DNA from: [Phialemoniopsis] sp. UDSM-2020
Lineage: Eukaryota > Ascomycota > Sordariomycetes > Thyridiales > Thyridiaceae
Reading direction: 5' to 3'
Assembly (NCBI GenBank): GCA_018873225.1
Contig: JAEILZ010000008.1
Location: 1,240,001-1,304,000 of the forward strand
Length of the DNA: 64,000 bases
In this document: one piece after another, positions 11,985-21,825 of the stretch
Layout: the number at the start of each line of letters is the position of its first letter
How positions within the stretch are numbered: position 1 is the stretch's first letter
The notes under the pieces: generated by a model
Databases searched by the model: none
What the model saw: the letters and a program-made list of their open reading frames with translations, nothing else
Told to the model about the DNA's origin: nothing
Translations under genes and position numbers: made by a program

Positions 11985-13238
11985 ATGGCGACAACTCAGA
12001 CCATCACGGTGAAGCCCACACCTACCTGGGTGCCCTTGAAAATCGAGGGAGCAATCCCCGCACCATACACCACGCCAAAGTTCAACCTCAAGGTCATTCC
12101 TCTCCACCCTACCTTTGGTGCCGAGCTGCAGGGCGTCGATTGGTCCAAGGATATCTCCCCTGAGCTCTACCAGGAAATCCGGGATGTCGTCGACAAGGCA
12201 AGTAGAACCAAGTTACGGATCACGGCCAAGAGGAAAAACTGACTGGTAGATGTCTAGTACGCTGTCGTGGTATGCCGAAAGACGGGCCTCACAGACGAGG
12301 CACACATCAAGTTCTCGGCGTACTTTGGCGAGCTTGATGATGTGACGCCCTACCAGAAGGCCGGGCGAACTCACCGTCTCAAGTACCCAGAGCTCTTCGA
12401 CGCTGGCAACATCGATCCTGAGACCGGCGATGTCGCACCGTTGACCGCAGCACAGGTTATCGGCAACAAGGTACGATAATGCAAGGTGAATGTCCGGGTT
12501 GTGACAAGTGCTAACATGTCACTGCCACTAGGCCAATGAGCTTTTCCACGTTGACTCATCCTTCAACGCGCGACGGGCCGGACACTCTCTGCTCCTAGCT
12601 CACATCCTTCCGCCGGCGGGTACCGGTGGGGCAACCGAGGTGAGCCTTGATGATGACGCGACACCCAACTTGAGCTAACAAGATATGGAACAGTATTCGG
12701 ATTCGCGCACTGCCTACCAAGAGCTCTCTAAGGAGATGAAGGCGAAGATCAAGGACCTCGTCGCGAACCATTCTCTCTTCCACTCGCGCAAGACGGTCAT
12801 GCCCGAATACTTCAAGGACACCGATCCGGCGAAGCTACCGCTAAGCAAGCACAAGCTAGCTCAACTTCACGAGTCGAGCGGTCGCATGGTAGGTTAAATC
12901 GCATTGTCATGGGGGAGAAAGCAACTAAAACGAGACAGAACCTGTACATTGCTTCGTACGTCCACAGCATCGAGGGTCTGGACCCTGAGACTAGCACGGC
13001 GCTGATCAAGGAGCTCCAAGCGCACGTATCTCAACCTCGATTCCGCCTTACCATCCCATGGGAACAGCCTAGTGACATGATCATCTGGGACAACACTTCA
13101 TGTATGCACCGGGCTACAGGCGGTTCATACGAAGGGAAATACAGGCGCGACATGAGGCGGACTACAGTCAAGGATATGAGTAGCTCTAGGTTTGGTCTCA
13201 ATGGAGACGGAGCCGATTGGCGCGTCGGCTTGCCATAG
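11985..13238 (+). CDS. TauD/TfdA-family Fe(II)/2-oxoglutarate dioxygenase
   Basis: Five exons: 11985-12197, 12258-12470, 12532-12639, 12694-12888 and 12939-13238; 342 aa. The metal-binding triad is visible as the HVD of FHVDSSFNARR and the distal His of TSCMHRATGG, followed by the 2-oxoglutarate-binding Arg region YRRDMRRTTV. Members hydroxylate a substrate at the cost of 2-oxoglutarate and O2, often releasing sulfite from sulfonates or cleaving ethers such as 2,4-D. Intron 1 (12198-12257) begins GCAAGT, a GC-AG intron needed to keep frame into YAVVVCRKTGL. No signal peptide, so cytosolic. It lies between a sugar transporter and a regulator in the sugar-acid block; its substrate is unknown. 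Confidence 0.88.
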
Positions 13239-13813
13239 ACATGGATACTGAGTAACAAGGGTCTGTGATGTAGACTCAGTACTGTCAAATTGCTACATGA
13301 CTGTTGTTTACGAGGTAGCATCTTCATGCACACTCTCCATGCTCTTAAACAAGCATGTTAGCTCGACGATGGAAGTCGGAGCATAGGATGTTTAGTTATG
13401 CTACGATGTGAAACTAGTAAGAAGATCAACAATACGGTCAGACAAGCTTCGGTGATTATGGTCCTGGACAACATCGAACACTGTGCCCTCTGCAATCAGT
13501 ACTGCCCACCGGTGCTTCGAGGTTTGATTCCAATTCATGCATGCCACTCCAGTAACCCCAACACAACACTAAAGCACACTAAATTGCCAGTAGCGTGCAC
13601 AAGCCTGGGCACTTTCCCACCCTCTGCATCCCGGTGGCCGCTAGAAAATCCTGGTCAGTGGTCATGCCGACACGCTGGGTGCGGGGTTTTGCAGCCAGTT
13701 CTAGTGAAAATGTCTCCGATTTTACTGGCACATTACCCCAATTCGTCGGTCAATACCCCTGTAGAACTTGATCCTTCACCAGTCTTTCGAACAGGCTCAG
13801 TCAGACGTCCTGA
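13239..13813. other. Intergenic stretch upstream of regulator
   Basis: About 575 bp. It should contain the 3' UTR of the dioxygenase gene and the promoter of the Zn2Cys6 regulator. I see no gene, repeat or clear motif. Confidence 0.4.
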
Positions 13814-16236
13814 ATGAGGGAACCAGACGAGCTGTCTGCGACCATGGCTGATCGAGAGGATAATTCAATCGATGTACGGTCGCCTTCGACCCGAGTCCTT
13901 CGGAAGTCGCGAGGAAAGTACTCTGCCAGGGCGTGGTAAGACACCTCGTTGCCAGAGAGTTGGCCCGTGGCTAGACTGACGTCTCGACTCCTCAGCGTGC
14001 ACTGTCGAAAACGAAAGTTAAAGGTATGAGCAGTCAAAACTTGGATTGACGAAACGGACTGACATGAATCTCAGTGCTCTGGCAATGAGCCGTGCCAGCG
14101 ATGCCTTAGACACGGCAAGAACTGTCTCTTTACGGAGGACCCAGTCCTGATCGCTCAGGCTCTTGAGGCTGCTCGCGCTGCGGCCCAGGAAGCAGTGTCG
14201 CCTTCAAGATCAAGGTTCGAGGAGCACGGGAGCGTGTCGTCGGAAATGGAGTCCAGGATGAAGAGCATGGAAGCGACGCTCCAGGTTCTCATTCAGCTCG
14301 TGCCACAGAATGACGGCAGAGAGACCCCGCAGCCCGATGGGGATGATGGTTTCCATGGTGATACTGCTTTTCAGGCACCTGTCGATGCCTTCAACGCCAG
14401 GCTTGCGTCGTTGAGGGAGCAGCTGGGATGTCAAGAGACCTCGCCCTCGTCGACAAGGGCAGACCCAGGTCCCCTCCAGAACATTCCGACGCCAAACTCT
14501 ACAGGCAGCGAGTCACTCGCGACGATCCGTTTCGGGTCCCGCAATCTGCCCTTTCCCACGCGGGCAGAGTACCTGCGATACATGGACTGCTTCTTCAACG
14601 ACGTGAACACCTGCCACCCCTGCGTCAACGAGGCCGACTTTAATGCCAAGTGCCACAAGTTCCAGACGACACGCACGGCAGACGCGGCGGATGCGTGTCT
14701 TCTTGCCCTGAATTACATCGTCTTTGCGTGCTGTGACATGCTCACTGACATTAGTCCCGGGCACCTTAGAACTCGGCTTCCGGGTTGGCAATGGTATCTC
14801 GCCGCGGACAGTCTCATGAGCAACTGGAGGATCAGCGGCCGCGGCGACTTGACACTCATTCAATTCATGATCTATGAGGTAATCTACCTCGAAATTCTCA
14901 TCATCTGCAAACGGAAAGGGTGCTAACATATTGTGACTAGGCCTTCTATTTGGTTCATGCTGACAAGGCTAACGCTGCGTACAATGTCTCTGGCCTCGCC
15001 TGCAGGCTGTGTTTCCAGTTTGGCCTACATGATCAACGTCGCTGGGGAGCCAACTGCAGTTTATATACGAGACATATGAGGCAGCGGATCTTTTGGACGG
15101 TGTATTTCTTGGACCGGCGGATAGCTTTGAGCTGCGGCCGGCCTTATGTGATCCGCGATTCCGATATTGATGTTGATGAGCCAGCTTGGGTTGATGACAG
15201 AGTAAGTAACGAATCTGCTCAAAGGAACGATACATTTCTAATTAGATATCATCACGGGCAGGCTTTATTCTCAGACCGACACTTCCCACCCGCCGACCCC
15301 GACCGCTCCAATAATGTTTACCTCTCAGGCGTGATTGCATTTGCGCGGCTTGGAGGTGAGGTCTGGGACCAGGTCTTCTCCGTCGCCCCCTCGGACTCGG
15401 TTCTTCCGGGCGAAAAGATAGCCATGCTTGATGCCAAAGTCAAATATTGGCTGGACACATCTCTCCCATCGCTGCCACTGCTTCCACAGAACGGCCGTCC
15501 TACCAAGCATCGCCTCTGGCAAGAAGTACTAGTCCGTACAGTACGTGATCCTCGATTCTAAGCTGACCTTGAAGAAGTGGCTGACCGTGTGGTGTAGCGT
15601 CTGAACCATCTGCGCCTCCTCATCAGGCGCCGTACCATGGTCTCACTGACCTACACTAAGTACGACGGCCTCGTATGCGGGCAGGTCGCCATGGAGACTG
15701 TGCGGGACTTCCATCCGTATGCGAGTGATGCCGGCAAGCCGAGCTCTTCTCGTTTCCATATTGCGTCCTACCTCGCTGGCGCCGTCCTCATGCTCGCCAC
15801 CCTACTCTGTCGCGATCTCTCTGCCATCGGACTCCAAGACCACCGGCACGAATACGTCGAGTCATACCGGCTGGGCATCGGCATGCTTCGTGACTTCGCC
15901 GTGAACCTGCACGCTGCTCGACGCATCCTAGATGATCTCAGGGACATTGTCAACGTTGTCGATCTCGTACTCGACCGCGGTCCCGGCTCCGTGCAGACTG
16001 AGAACATCATCGACGTTGTGCCTCCGAACATGGACGACTTGTTTACCTATGGTTTCATGGACGCTGGACCAGATTTGCTTGGCACAGGCGGCCTCGAGTC
16101 ACTGGAAGGTGATCAAGCCCTTGGGACTACGGATTTGACGAGCGTGCTAGACAATCAGGCCTCGACGTCGCTCATGGACTCTTGGGATAATGATCTGTTG
16201 TGGACACAAGTTGGACATGGTGTTCCGTGGGTTTAA
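13814..16236 (+). CDS. Zn(II)2Cys6 fungal-specific transcription factor
   Basis: Five exons: 13814-13935, 13996-14023, 14075-14878, 14941-15540 and 15598-16236; 730 aa. Two introns interrupt the zinc cluster itself. Once spliced it reads CVHCRKRKLKCSGNEPCQRC then LRHGKNC, a perfect C-x2-C-x6-C-x5-C-x2-C-x6-C. The next stretch, MESRMKSMEATLQVLIQL, looks like the dimerising coiled coil. Exons 3-5 carry the middle homology region (Fungal_trans), including ACRLCFQFGLH and RIFWTVYFLDRRIALSCGRPY. Such proteins bind CGG triplets as dimers in the nucleus. Position between the TauD gene and the aldolase/dehydratase pair suggests a pathway-specific regulator of this block, consistent with CGG palindromes in both divergent promoters. 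An intron-like segment at 15202-15245 is left in, because removing it breaks the frame. Confidence 0.9.
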
Positions 16237-16272
16237 GTAGTCGGGCAATTGGAGAAATCATCATTATCTATC

Positions 16273-17689
16273 TCAAAGCGAGTTCTCAACAGCGAATACT
16301 TTAGCCAAGCCATTCTTGAGCTCCAACTTTGCTTCCTTGCCCAAATCTGCCAACGGCTTGCGGAAACAGCCGCCAAGCTCCGGGTCGAAGTAGAGGTTCA
16401 TTGCGGCTTTGATGCCGAGGAATCCCTGTCCAAATGTCAGTGAGCGTCCCGAACCAAGTTCCGCATGAACAACTCACCACTTTGTTTATCACGGAGTCTG
16501 CTTCGGTCACCAAATCTTGCAGGGCTTGCGCGCGTCGAAGTCTACGGTGTACTGTTAGCCGTACTGAGCGATCATAGACCCGAATGTTGATCCAAACTTA
16601 CTTTTCAAAGTCCCCAGTCTCTAACGCGTCCGTGCCCAACCGGTAGATCTCGACACAAACTCTCGGGTATAAATTCGCACTGCAAGCGCGTCAGTGACCT
16701 ACTCGCACGGCTTTTCATACATCATGTTTGTGATGCTCTAACTTACGGCCCTCCAATGCAGCCGTGCTGCCTACCCACGAGGGCGGGAAGCAGGTAGTCT
16801 GTGCTTCCTGGCAGGACCAGGAAAGGCAAGGGGTGCCGAGACCGATACTCGGGAGAGTTGACGTGAAGGGCTACCCGGTAGCCTTTCGCGATGTTGAAGC
16901 AAGTCAGCTTAACACCACTAAAGATAAAATTAGCGATTCAGTTTTGTAAACGTTTCTATCATTATTGTGTCCTCACGCAATGTTCTGATGTTGTCTGTGA
17001 AGAAACGAGGTTTAGCTCATGTCCACGAAATCAACCAGCTCCAGTGGTTCTAAACTTACGAAATATCGATAAGAAAGTCCGGGTCAAGATCTATCCCTCC
17101 TGCAGCAAACGGAATCTTGCACTTGGGTCAGCTATAATTCTCAAGTGGGATATGAGTCTGGGCAATAACCCACATTGTAGATCATGATCGGTACCGGACT
17201 CTCGTCAGCAATTGAGACGAAGAAATCTTTGATCAGCGCTTTGCTCTTGCCATAGACAAAGGCAAAGTAAGCGGGAGCGACCACAATTCTGATCCTGATT
17301 TAGCGGGATTATCAACAGAGCACGGTGGGAGGTTGGCATTACACTGCATCGGCTCCCGCTGCCGCGGCGTCATTCGCCTGGGCGATGCATTCTCGGACAC
17401 TTGCGCCGACAACTCCAGCAATAATTGGAATCTTCTGGCTCAGGCTGAGATTATCCAGAGTCTTCTTTGCGCATTGGATCAGGTCAACGCGCTCTTTACG
17501 AGCTAACAACGGCCCTTCACCAAGCGTGCCTCCGATGAGCAACCCGACACCTGCCTTGCCTAGCCGAGCTACGTTATCTGCAAACGCTGGGAGAGATATC
17601 TCTTCTTTAGCACCATCTGTGTCCTGAAAAGGTGTGATGACTGGGGCGTAGACCCCTGGCCGCAGGATATGGCTCGGCTGCGATGACAT
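16273..17689 (-). CDS. DapA/DHDPS-family sugar-acid aldolase
   Basis: Eight exons from ATG 17689 to TGA 16273 give about 333 aa, typical for the family. Signatures: RPGVYAPVITPF at the N-terminus, GGTLGEGPLL as the GxxGE substrate loop, the IMIYN strand, and AGVKLTCFN with the Schiff-base Lys near residue 182. These class I aldolases split 2-keto-3-deoxy acids into pyruvate and an aldehyde in the cytosol. It is divergent from the dehydratase at 18082, whose product would be exactly such a 2-keto-3-deoxy acid, so the two very likely act in sequence. One exon (16994-16977) is only 18 nt. Exact substrate (2-keto-3-deoxy-L-galactonate, -L-fuconate or -L-rhamnonate) cannot be decided from sequence. 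Confidence 0.87.
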
Positions 17690-18081
17690 GATGGGTGGTA
17701 CTGCTCAAGATCGTGGAAGATCATAAGCAGCTATGATTGGATGGTACTTGGCGAAAATGAGAGCTGGCCATCAGACTCATATGACCTAGGCGACATGATT
17801 TCAGAGCCTCTACTAATCCGCGACTGTCGCAGTGCCATTCCCACAGTACCGAGCAGGCGTGGTCACCCGGTGTCGGTGTGGGGCCGGGCCGCCGGTAGTC
17901 GGAAGTTTTCCGACCCTCCATTCCGAGCGCGGAAAGCGCACAACAGCGACCTCGGTCCCTTGATGCACCGATGCGTTGCGCGTGCAATGAGCGCGTGCCT
18001 TTAAGTAATCGCAGATACCATAGCCAATAGATGTCTCACGCAGTGTAGTGGAAGGATCACAGAGTACTCGCAATCACCACC
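17690..18081. promoter_or_regulatory. Divergent promoter: aldolase / dehydratase
   Basis: About 390 bp separate two divergent starts. Two inverted repeats lie close together: GTCGGAA-GTT-TTCCGAC at 17898-17914 (7-bp perfect arms) and TTCCG-AGCG-CGGAA at 17921-17934. Both pair CGG and CCG triplets, the half sites of Zn2Cys6 dimers. A GTGGGG just upstream (about 17876-17882) fits the CreA SYGGRG consensus. Co-regulation of both genes from this element is inferred. Confidence 0.5.
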
Positions 18082-19610
18082 ATGGATCTCAGCTCAATCA
18101 CGATAACGTCGTTGACGGTCCGTGACTTGCGATGGCCCACTTCGCTGGACAACATTGGAACGGACCCCATGAACTTGGCTGGCGAGAACTCATTCGGATA
18201 TCTACAGTACCAAACAAGCGTGGATGGCCTGATCGGCACTGGCTGGTCGTTTGCCAATGGCCAAGGCAATGAGTGAGTTGACTCTCGATCTGCTTAGAAC
18301 CTTAGGGACTAACACCGCCAAAGTGTCCTCTGCACCGCCATCCGGTCCCTCGCGCCACGCTTCGTCGGCCGCACGCTCGCGTCCATCGTCGAGAACATGG
18401 GCCTGACGCAGCGCAAGATGCAGTCGGGCCAGATCCGCTTCATGTCGCCCGAGCGCGGCGTCCTGCAGCTAGCGACCTGCGCCGTGCTCAACGCCGTGTG
18501 GGATCTCTGGGCCAAGGCCGAGGGCAAGCCGCTGTGGCGGCTCGTGGCCGACTTCACGCCCGAGGAGTTCGTCCGCGCGATCGACTTCCGCTATCTCTCT
18601 GACGTGGTAACGCCAGAGCAGGCGCTCGAGATGCTGAGGGAGCAGGAGAAGACCAAGGCTGAGAGGCTGCAGCTTGCGCTGGAGAACAAGGCCGTGCCTG
18701 CGTATAACACGTCTGCGGGGTGGCTTGGGCACTCGGATGATAAGGTGAGGCTACTCTTGGACGCATAGCGGGGGGCGGTTGCTGACTTGGACTACAGGTT
18801 CGCGAATTACTTGGCAATGCGGTGAAGCAGGGCTTCAGGCATTTCAAGCTCAAAGCTGGTCTTGGACTAGAGGCGGACCGCAAACGACTAGGTTTGGTCA
18901 GGGAAGCGGTCGGGGACGAGGGTGTTCTGATGGTGGATGTCAACCAACTTTGGGATGTGGACCAAGCCATCGAGTACATGAAGCAGCTAGCAGATCTCAA
19001 GCTATGGTACGTCTGCCCTTTATTTCTGCCGCCGAGTTGTTGTTGCTGACTGTGCAACAGGTTTATCGAGGAGCCCACATCACCAGACGATATTCTGGGC
19101 CACGCCAAGATCCGCGCAGCTCTGAAGCCGTACGGCATCGGCGTAGCGACAGGGGAGCATGTCAACAACAGGGTCATGTTCAAGCAGCTGCTTCAGGCCG
19201 AAGCTTTGGACGCGGTACAGCTCGATGCATGTCGCCTGGCCTCGATCAACGAGATTCTTGCCGTGCTTCTGATGAGTGCAAAGTTCGGCGTGCCCGTGGT
19301 ACCGCACTCTGGGGGTGCCGGCATGGTGGAACTCTGCTCACACATCAGCACCATCGACTTTGTCGTTGTGTCGGGCAAGAAGAGCATTCTCGAATACACC
19401 GATCATCTTCACGAAGCCTTTGAAGCGCCAGCAACTATCACATCAGACGGTATGCACGTCTCGCCGACGGTGCCAGGCTATTCGTGTGACGTGAAGGAGT
19501 CCGAGTTCTTGAAGTTTGAGTGCCCCACTGGGACATTCTGGAAGTCAGAAACTGGACAAAAGATGCTGAATGATCCATGGAGAGGAACATTGGGAGAGCA
19601 GACCTCATAG
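18082..19610 (+). CDS. Sugar-acid dehydratase, L-galactonate/L-fuconate type (enolase superfamily)
   Basis: Four exons: 18082-18272, 18324-18744, 18798-19006 and 19061-19610; 456 aa. It belongs to the mandelate-racemase group of the enolase superfamily: RDLRWPTSLDNIGTDPMN at the capping domain, the catalytic KxK in FRHFKLKAG, metal ligands in VDVNQLWD, FIEEPTSPDD and VATGEH, and VPHSGGAGM near the end. The closest families I recognise are fungal L-galactonate dehydratase of the D-galacturonate pathway and L-fuconate dehydratase. Both remove water to give a 2-keto-3-deoxy acid. The ATG has a strong CCACC context. Divergent pairing with an aldolase supports a two-step sugar-acid route. Whether it is the main D-galacturonate enzyme or a paralogue for a 6-deoxy sugar acid is open. 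Confidence 0.9.
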
Positions 19611-20507
19611 CGTCGATAGGAGAAGGAGTCAACATAAACCACATAGACCATCAGGATGCAAGTTCTCACACACCCGCAAACTTGTGACTCGTCCAAGCAT
19701 TTCCTGATTCGGAAGGTAATGACAAAAATCACGCACGCCAAATGGGATCGCACGGGATATACGATACATGCTCCGTCTGCCGAGTCTCGATTAGTGACGC
19801 GAGCCGGGATCTGGCTAAGCGTCAAAGCCGAGCCCGGCCATCGCCGCGCATGCTCGATTACAACAACACGGAGATAAAGCACTCGCATTCAGATGATGAG
19901 GTCATGCAGCGACCAGTAATTTGGCGCTCTCTTATGCTGTAGAACCTTTCCATCCACTTCGTCTGCTTGTCAACATACCTAAAACTAGGTAGGTGGCGTA
20001 AACAATGCCGAATGTGCGCGGCACTCGATCATCCGCCGGGGGTCTGGCAGGAAGGATTGGACCGAAAAGTGTATGGCTCGGGCGGCGTGGTGTGGATTGC
20101 GGCCCGAAAGGATCACTATGTGCTGCTTGGTTTCCGTGGCGGCATATAAGGGGATATCAAATTTTACTTGCTCAGCGATGCGACTGCGACTTTGCGGGCG
20201 ACTACGCAGCGACAAGTCTCCAGTATAACACTCTAAATTAATATAGGCGGCTTGCAAGAGCCGTTGGGCCAATAATCGCGTCGTCAGTAGATCACCTGGG
20301 GCGTGGGGATGCAACGTCGATGATATTAGCCGGCGAAATTGGTGATGGTCTATATTGGAAACCCGGGGAAAACCTGGAGGCGCCTGGCTTGGCAAACCAG
20401 AGTCTGGACGAGATATTAAAGGCCGCCGGTCTGCAGTCTGGGAGTTGGGAGAGGCAACCACCTCGTCCACCATCCTTGCCAGAGCCTCTGCAATTCAGTC
20501 CGCCACC
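19611..20507. other. Intergenic: dehydratase 3' end and LPMO promoter
   Basis: About 900 bp with no gene. A TATA-like GATATTAAAG near 20411-20420, about 90 bp before the ATG, is the likely core promoter of the LPMO gene. A second TATA-like ATATAAGG lies near 20144-20151. No reliable regulator site recognised. Confidence 0.4.
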
Positions 20508-21403
20508 ATGCACTCGACCATCTTCACCGCCGTCGCTCTGCTTGCCGCAGAGGCTGCTGCCCATGGCGCAGTCACCAGCTACACCGTTGCCGGCAAGGCT
20601 TACCCCGGGTGAGTGCTCTCATGTTCCTCATCCCGCGAGAAAAAATTGTCCTTCTGACTCCTTTCCAGATACCAGGGCTTCTCCCCCGGCAACTCCAAGG
20701 ACGTCATCCAGTGGCAATGGCCCGACTACAACCCCGTGATGTCGGCCAGCGACGCCAAGCTCCGCTGCAACGGCGGCCGCTCGGCCACCCAGAGCGCGCC
20801 CGTCGCCCCCGGCGACAAGATCTCGGCCACCTGGGGCCAGTGGACCCACAGCCAGGGCCCGATCCTGGTCTGGATGTACAAGTGCTCGGGCGCCTTCAGC
20901 TCCTGCGACGGCTCCGGCGCGGGCTGGTTCAAGATCGACGAGGCCGGCTTCCACGGCGACGGCTCCAAGGTCTTCCTCGACACCGAGACCCCCTCGGGCT
21001 GGGACATCGCCAAGCTCGTCGGCGGCAACAAGCAGTGGACCAGCACGATCCCCGCGGGCCTGGCCCCCGGAAACTACCTGGTCCGCCACGAGCTGATCGC
21101 CCTGCACCAGGCCAACACCCCGCAGTTCTACGCCGAGTGCGCGCAGCTGGTCGTCACCGGCTCGGGTACCGCCCAGCCCGACGCTTCGTACAAGGCCGCC
21201 ATTCCCGGCTACTGCAGCATGAGCGACCCCAACATCAAGGTACGTTTGCTGAGTCCGCGACAAAGAGTCGTCTGTGTACGTGCTGACAGAGTGTACAGTT
21301 CAACATCAACGACCACAATGGTCCGCAGACCTACAAGATCCCCGGTCCCCCCGTCTGGAAGGGTACTGGTGCTGCCAAGCGGGCTACCGAATTTGAGGGA
21401 TAG
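20508..21403 (+). CDS. Secreted AA9 lytic polysaccharide monooxygenase
   Basis: Three exons, 20508-20608, 20669-21239 and 21299-21403; 258 aa. An 18-residue signal peptide (MHSTIFTAVALLAAEAAA) ends right before HGAVTSYTV, so the mature protein would start with the copper-binding His1 (His19 of the precursor). The second histidine of the brace lies in the RHELIALHQAN region, and the axial Tyr in QFYAECAQL. AA9 enzymes oxidatively cleave cellulose or hemicellulose outside the cell, using copper and O2/H2O2. No CBM1 module or linker follows; the protein ends soon after the catalytic domain. The ATG sits in CCACCATG, a strong start context. Preferred substrate and C1/C4 regioselectivity cannot be read here. 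Confidence 0.93.
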
Positions 21404-21518
21404 AGGGGCGTATAACACTACTCATGGAGGAAGCGTAGTTACAGGGCTTCATCAATCGCCGATCAGTGGTTGTGTGTAGCATGTCGTGGTTGTGAGACTA
21501 GGCCGCATAGTAACGGGT

Positions 21519-21552
21519 AGTAGCTAGTCAATTTGATAAATTACTAGCTACT
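21519..21552 (+). terminator. Strong hairpin in 3' flank of LPMO gene
   Basis: Arms AGTAGCTAGT (21519-21528) and ACTAGCTACT (21543-21552) are perfect complements. An inner AATTT/AAATT stem (21530-21534, 21538-21542) closes on a GAT loop, with one bulged C. The structure begins 116 nt after the stop at 21403, so it probably lies in the 3' UTR or near the poly(A) site. A role in 3'-end formation or mRNA stability is inferred; it could also be a mobile-element footprint. Confidence 0.4.
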
Positions 21553-21825
21553 TGTAGACAAATATACATTGCATAGCCAGGAACCAAGGTCCCAACAATT
21601 GAACCTTGTTAGTGCCAATTATCCAAGTTGCACTGGCTGGTCAAGGCTTATGCTCTTCCCAGGTTTCAGTGGAAGGAGACAGGCACCACTAGCCAATCTT
21701 TTGCTCGTGACCAGGGACCTGCATCCATCCCGCGTAGACTTGTAGTTTGGTGTAGCAAAGTCGATTGACTCGAGCAAAGCGTACGAGCACACCAGTCAAC
21801 GCAATCTTCCAGCTCAGAAGACCGA

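Noticed and set aside
20609..21286. Long open frames on both strands inside the LPMO gene
   Set aside because: They arise from GC-rich third positions of the AA9 frame, are Arg/Pro/Gly-rich, and match no family.
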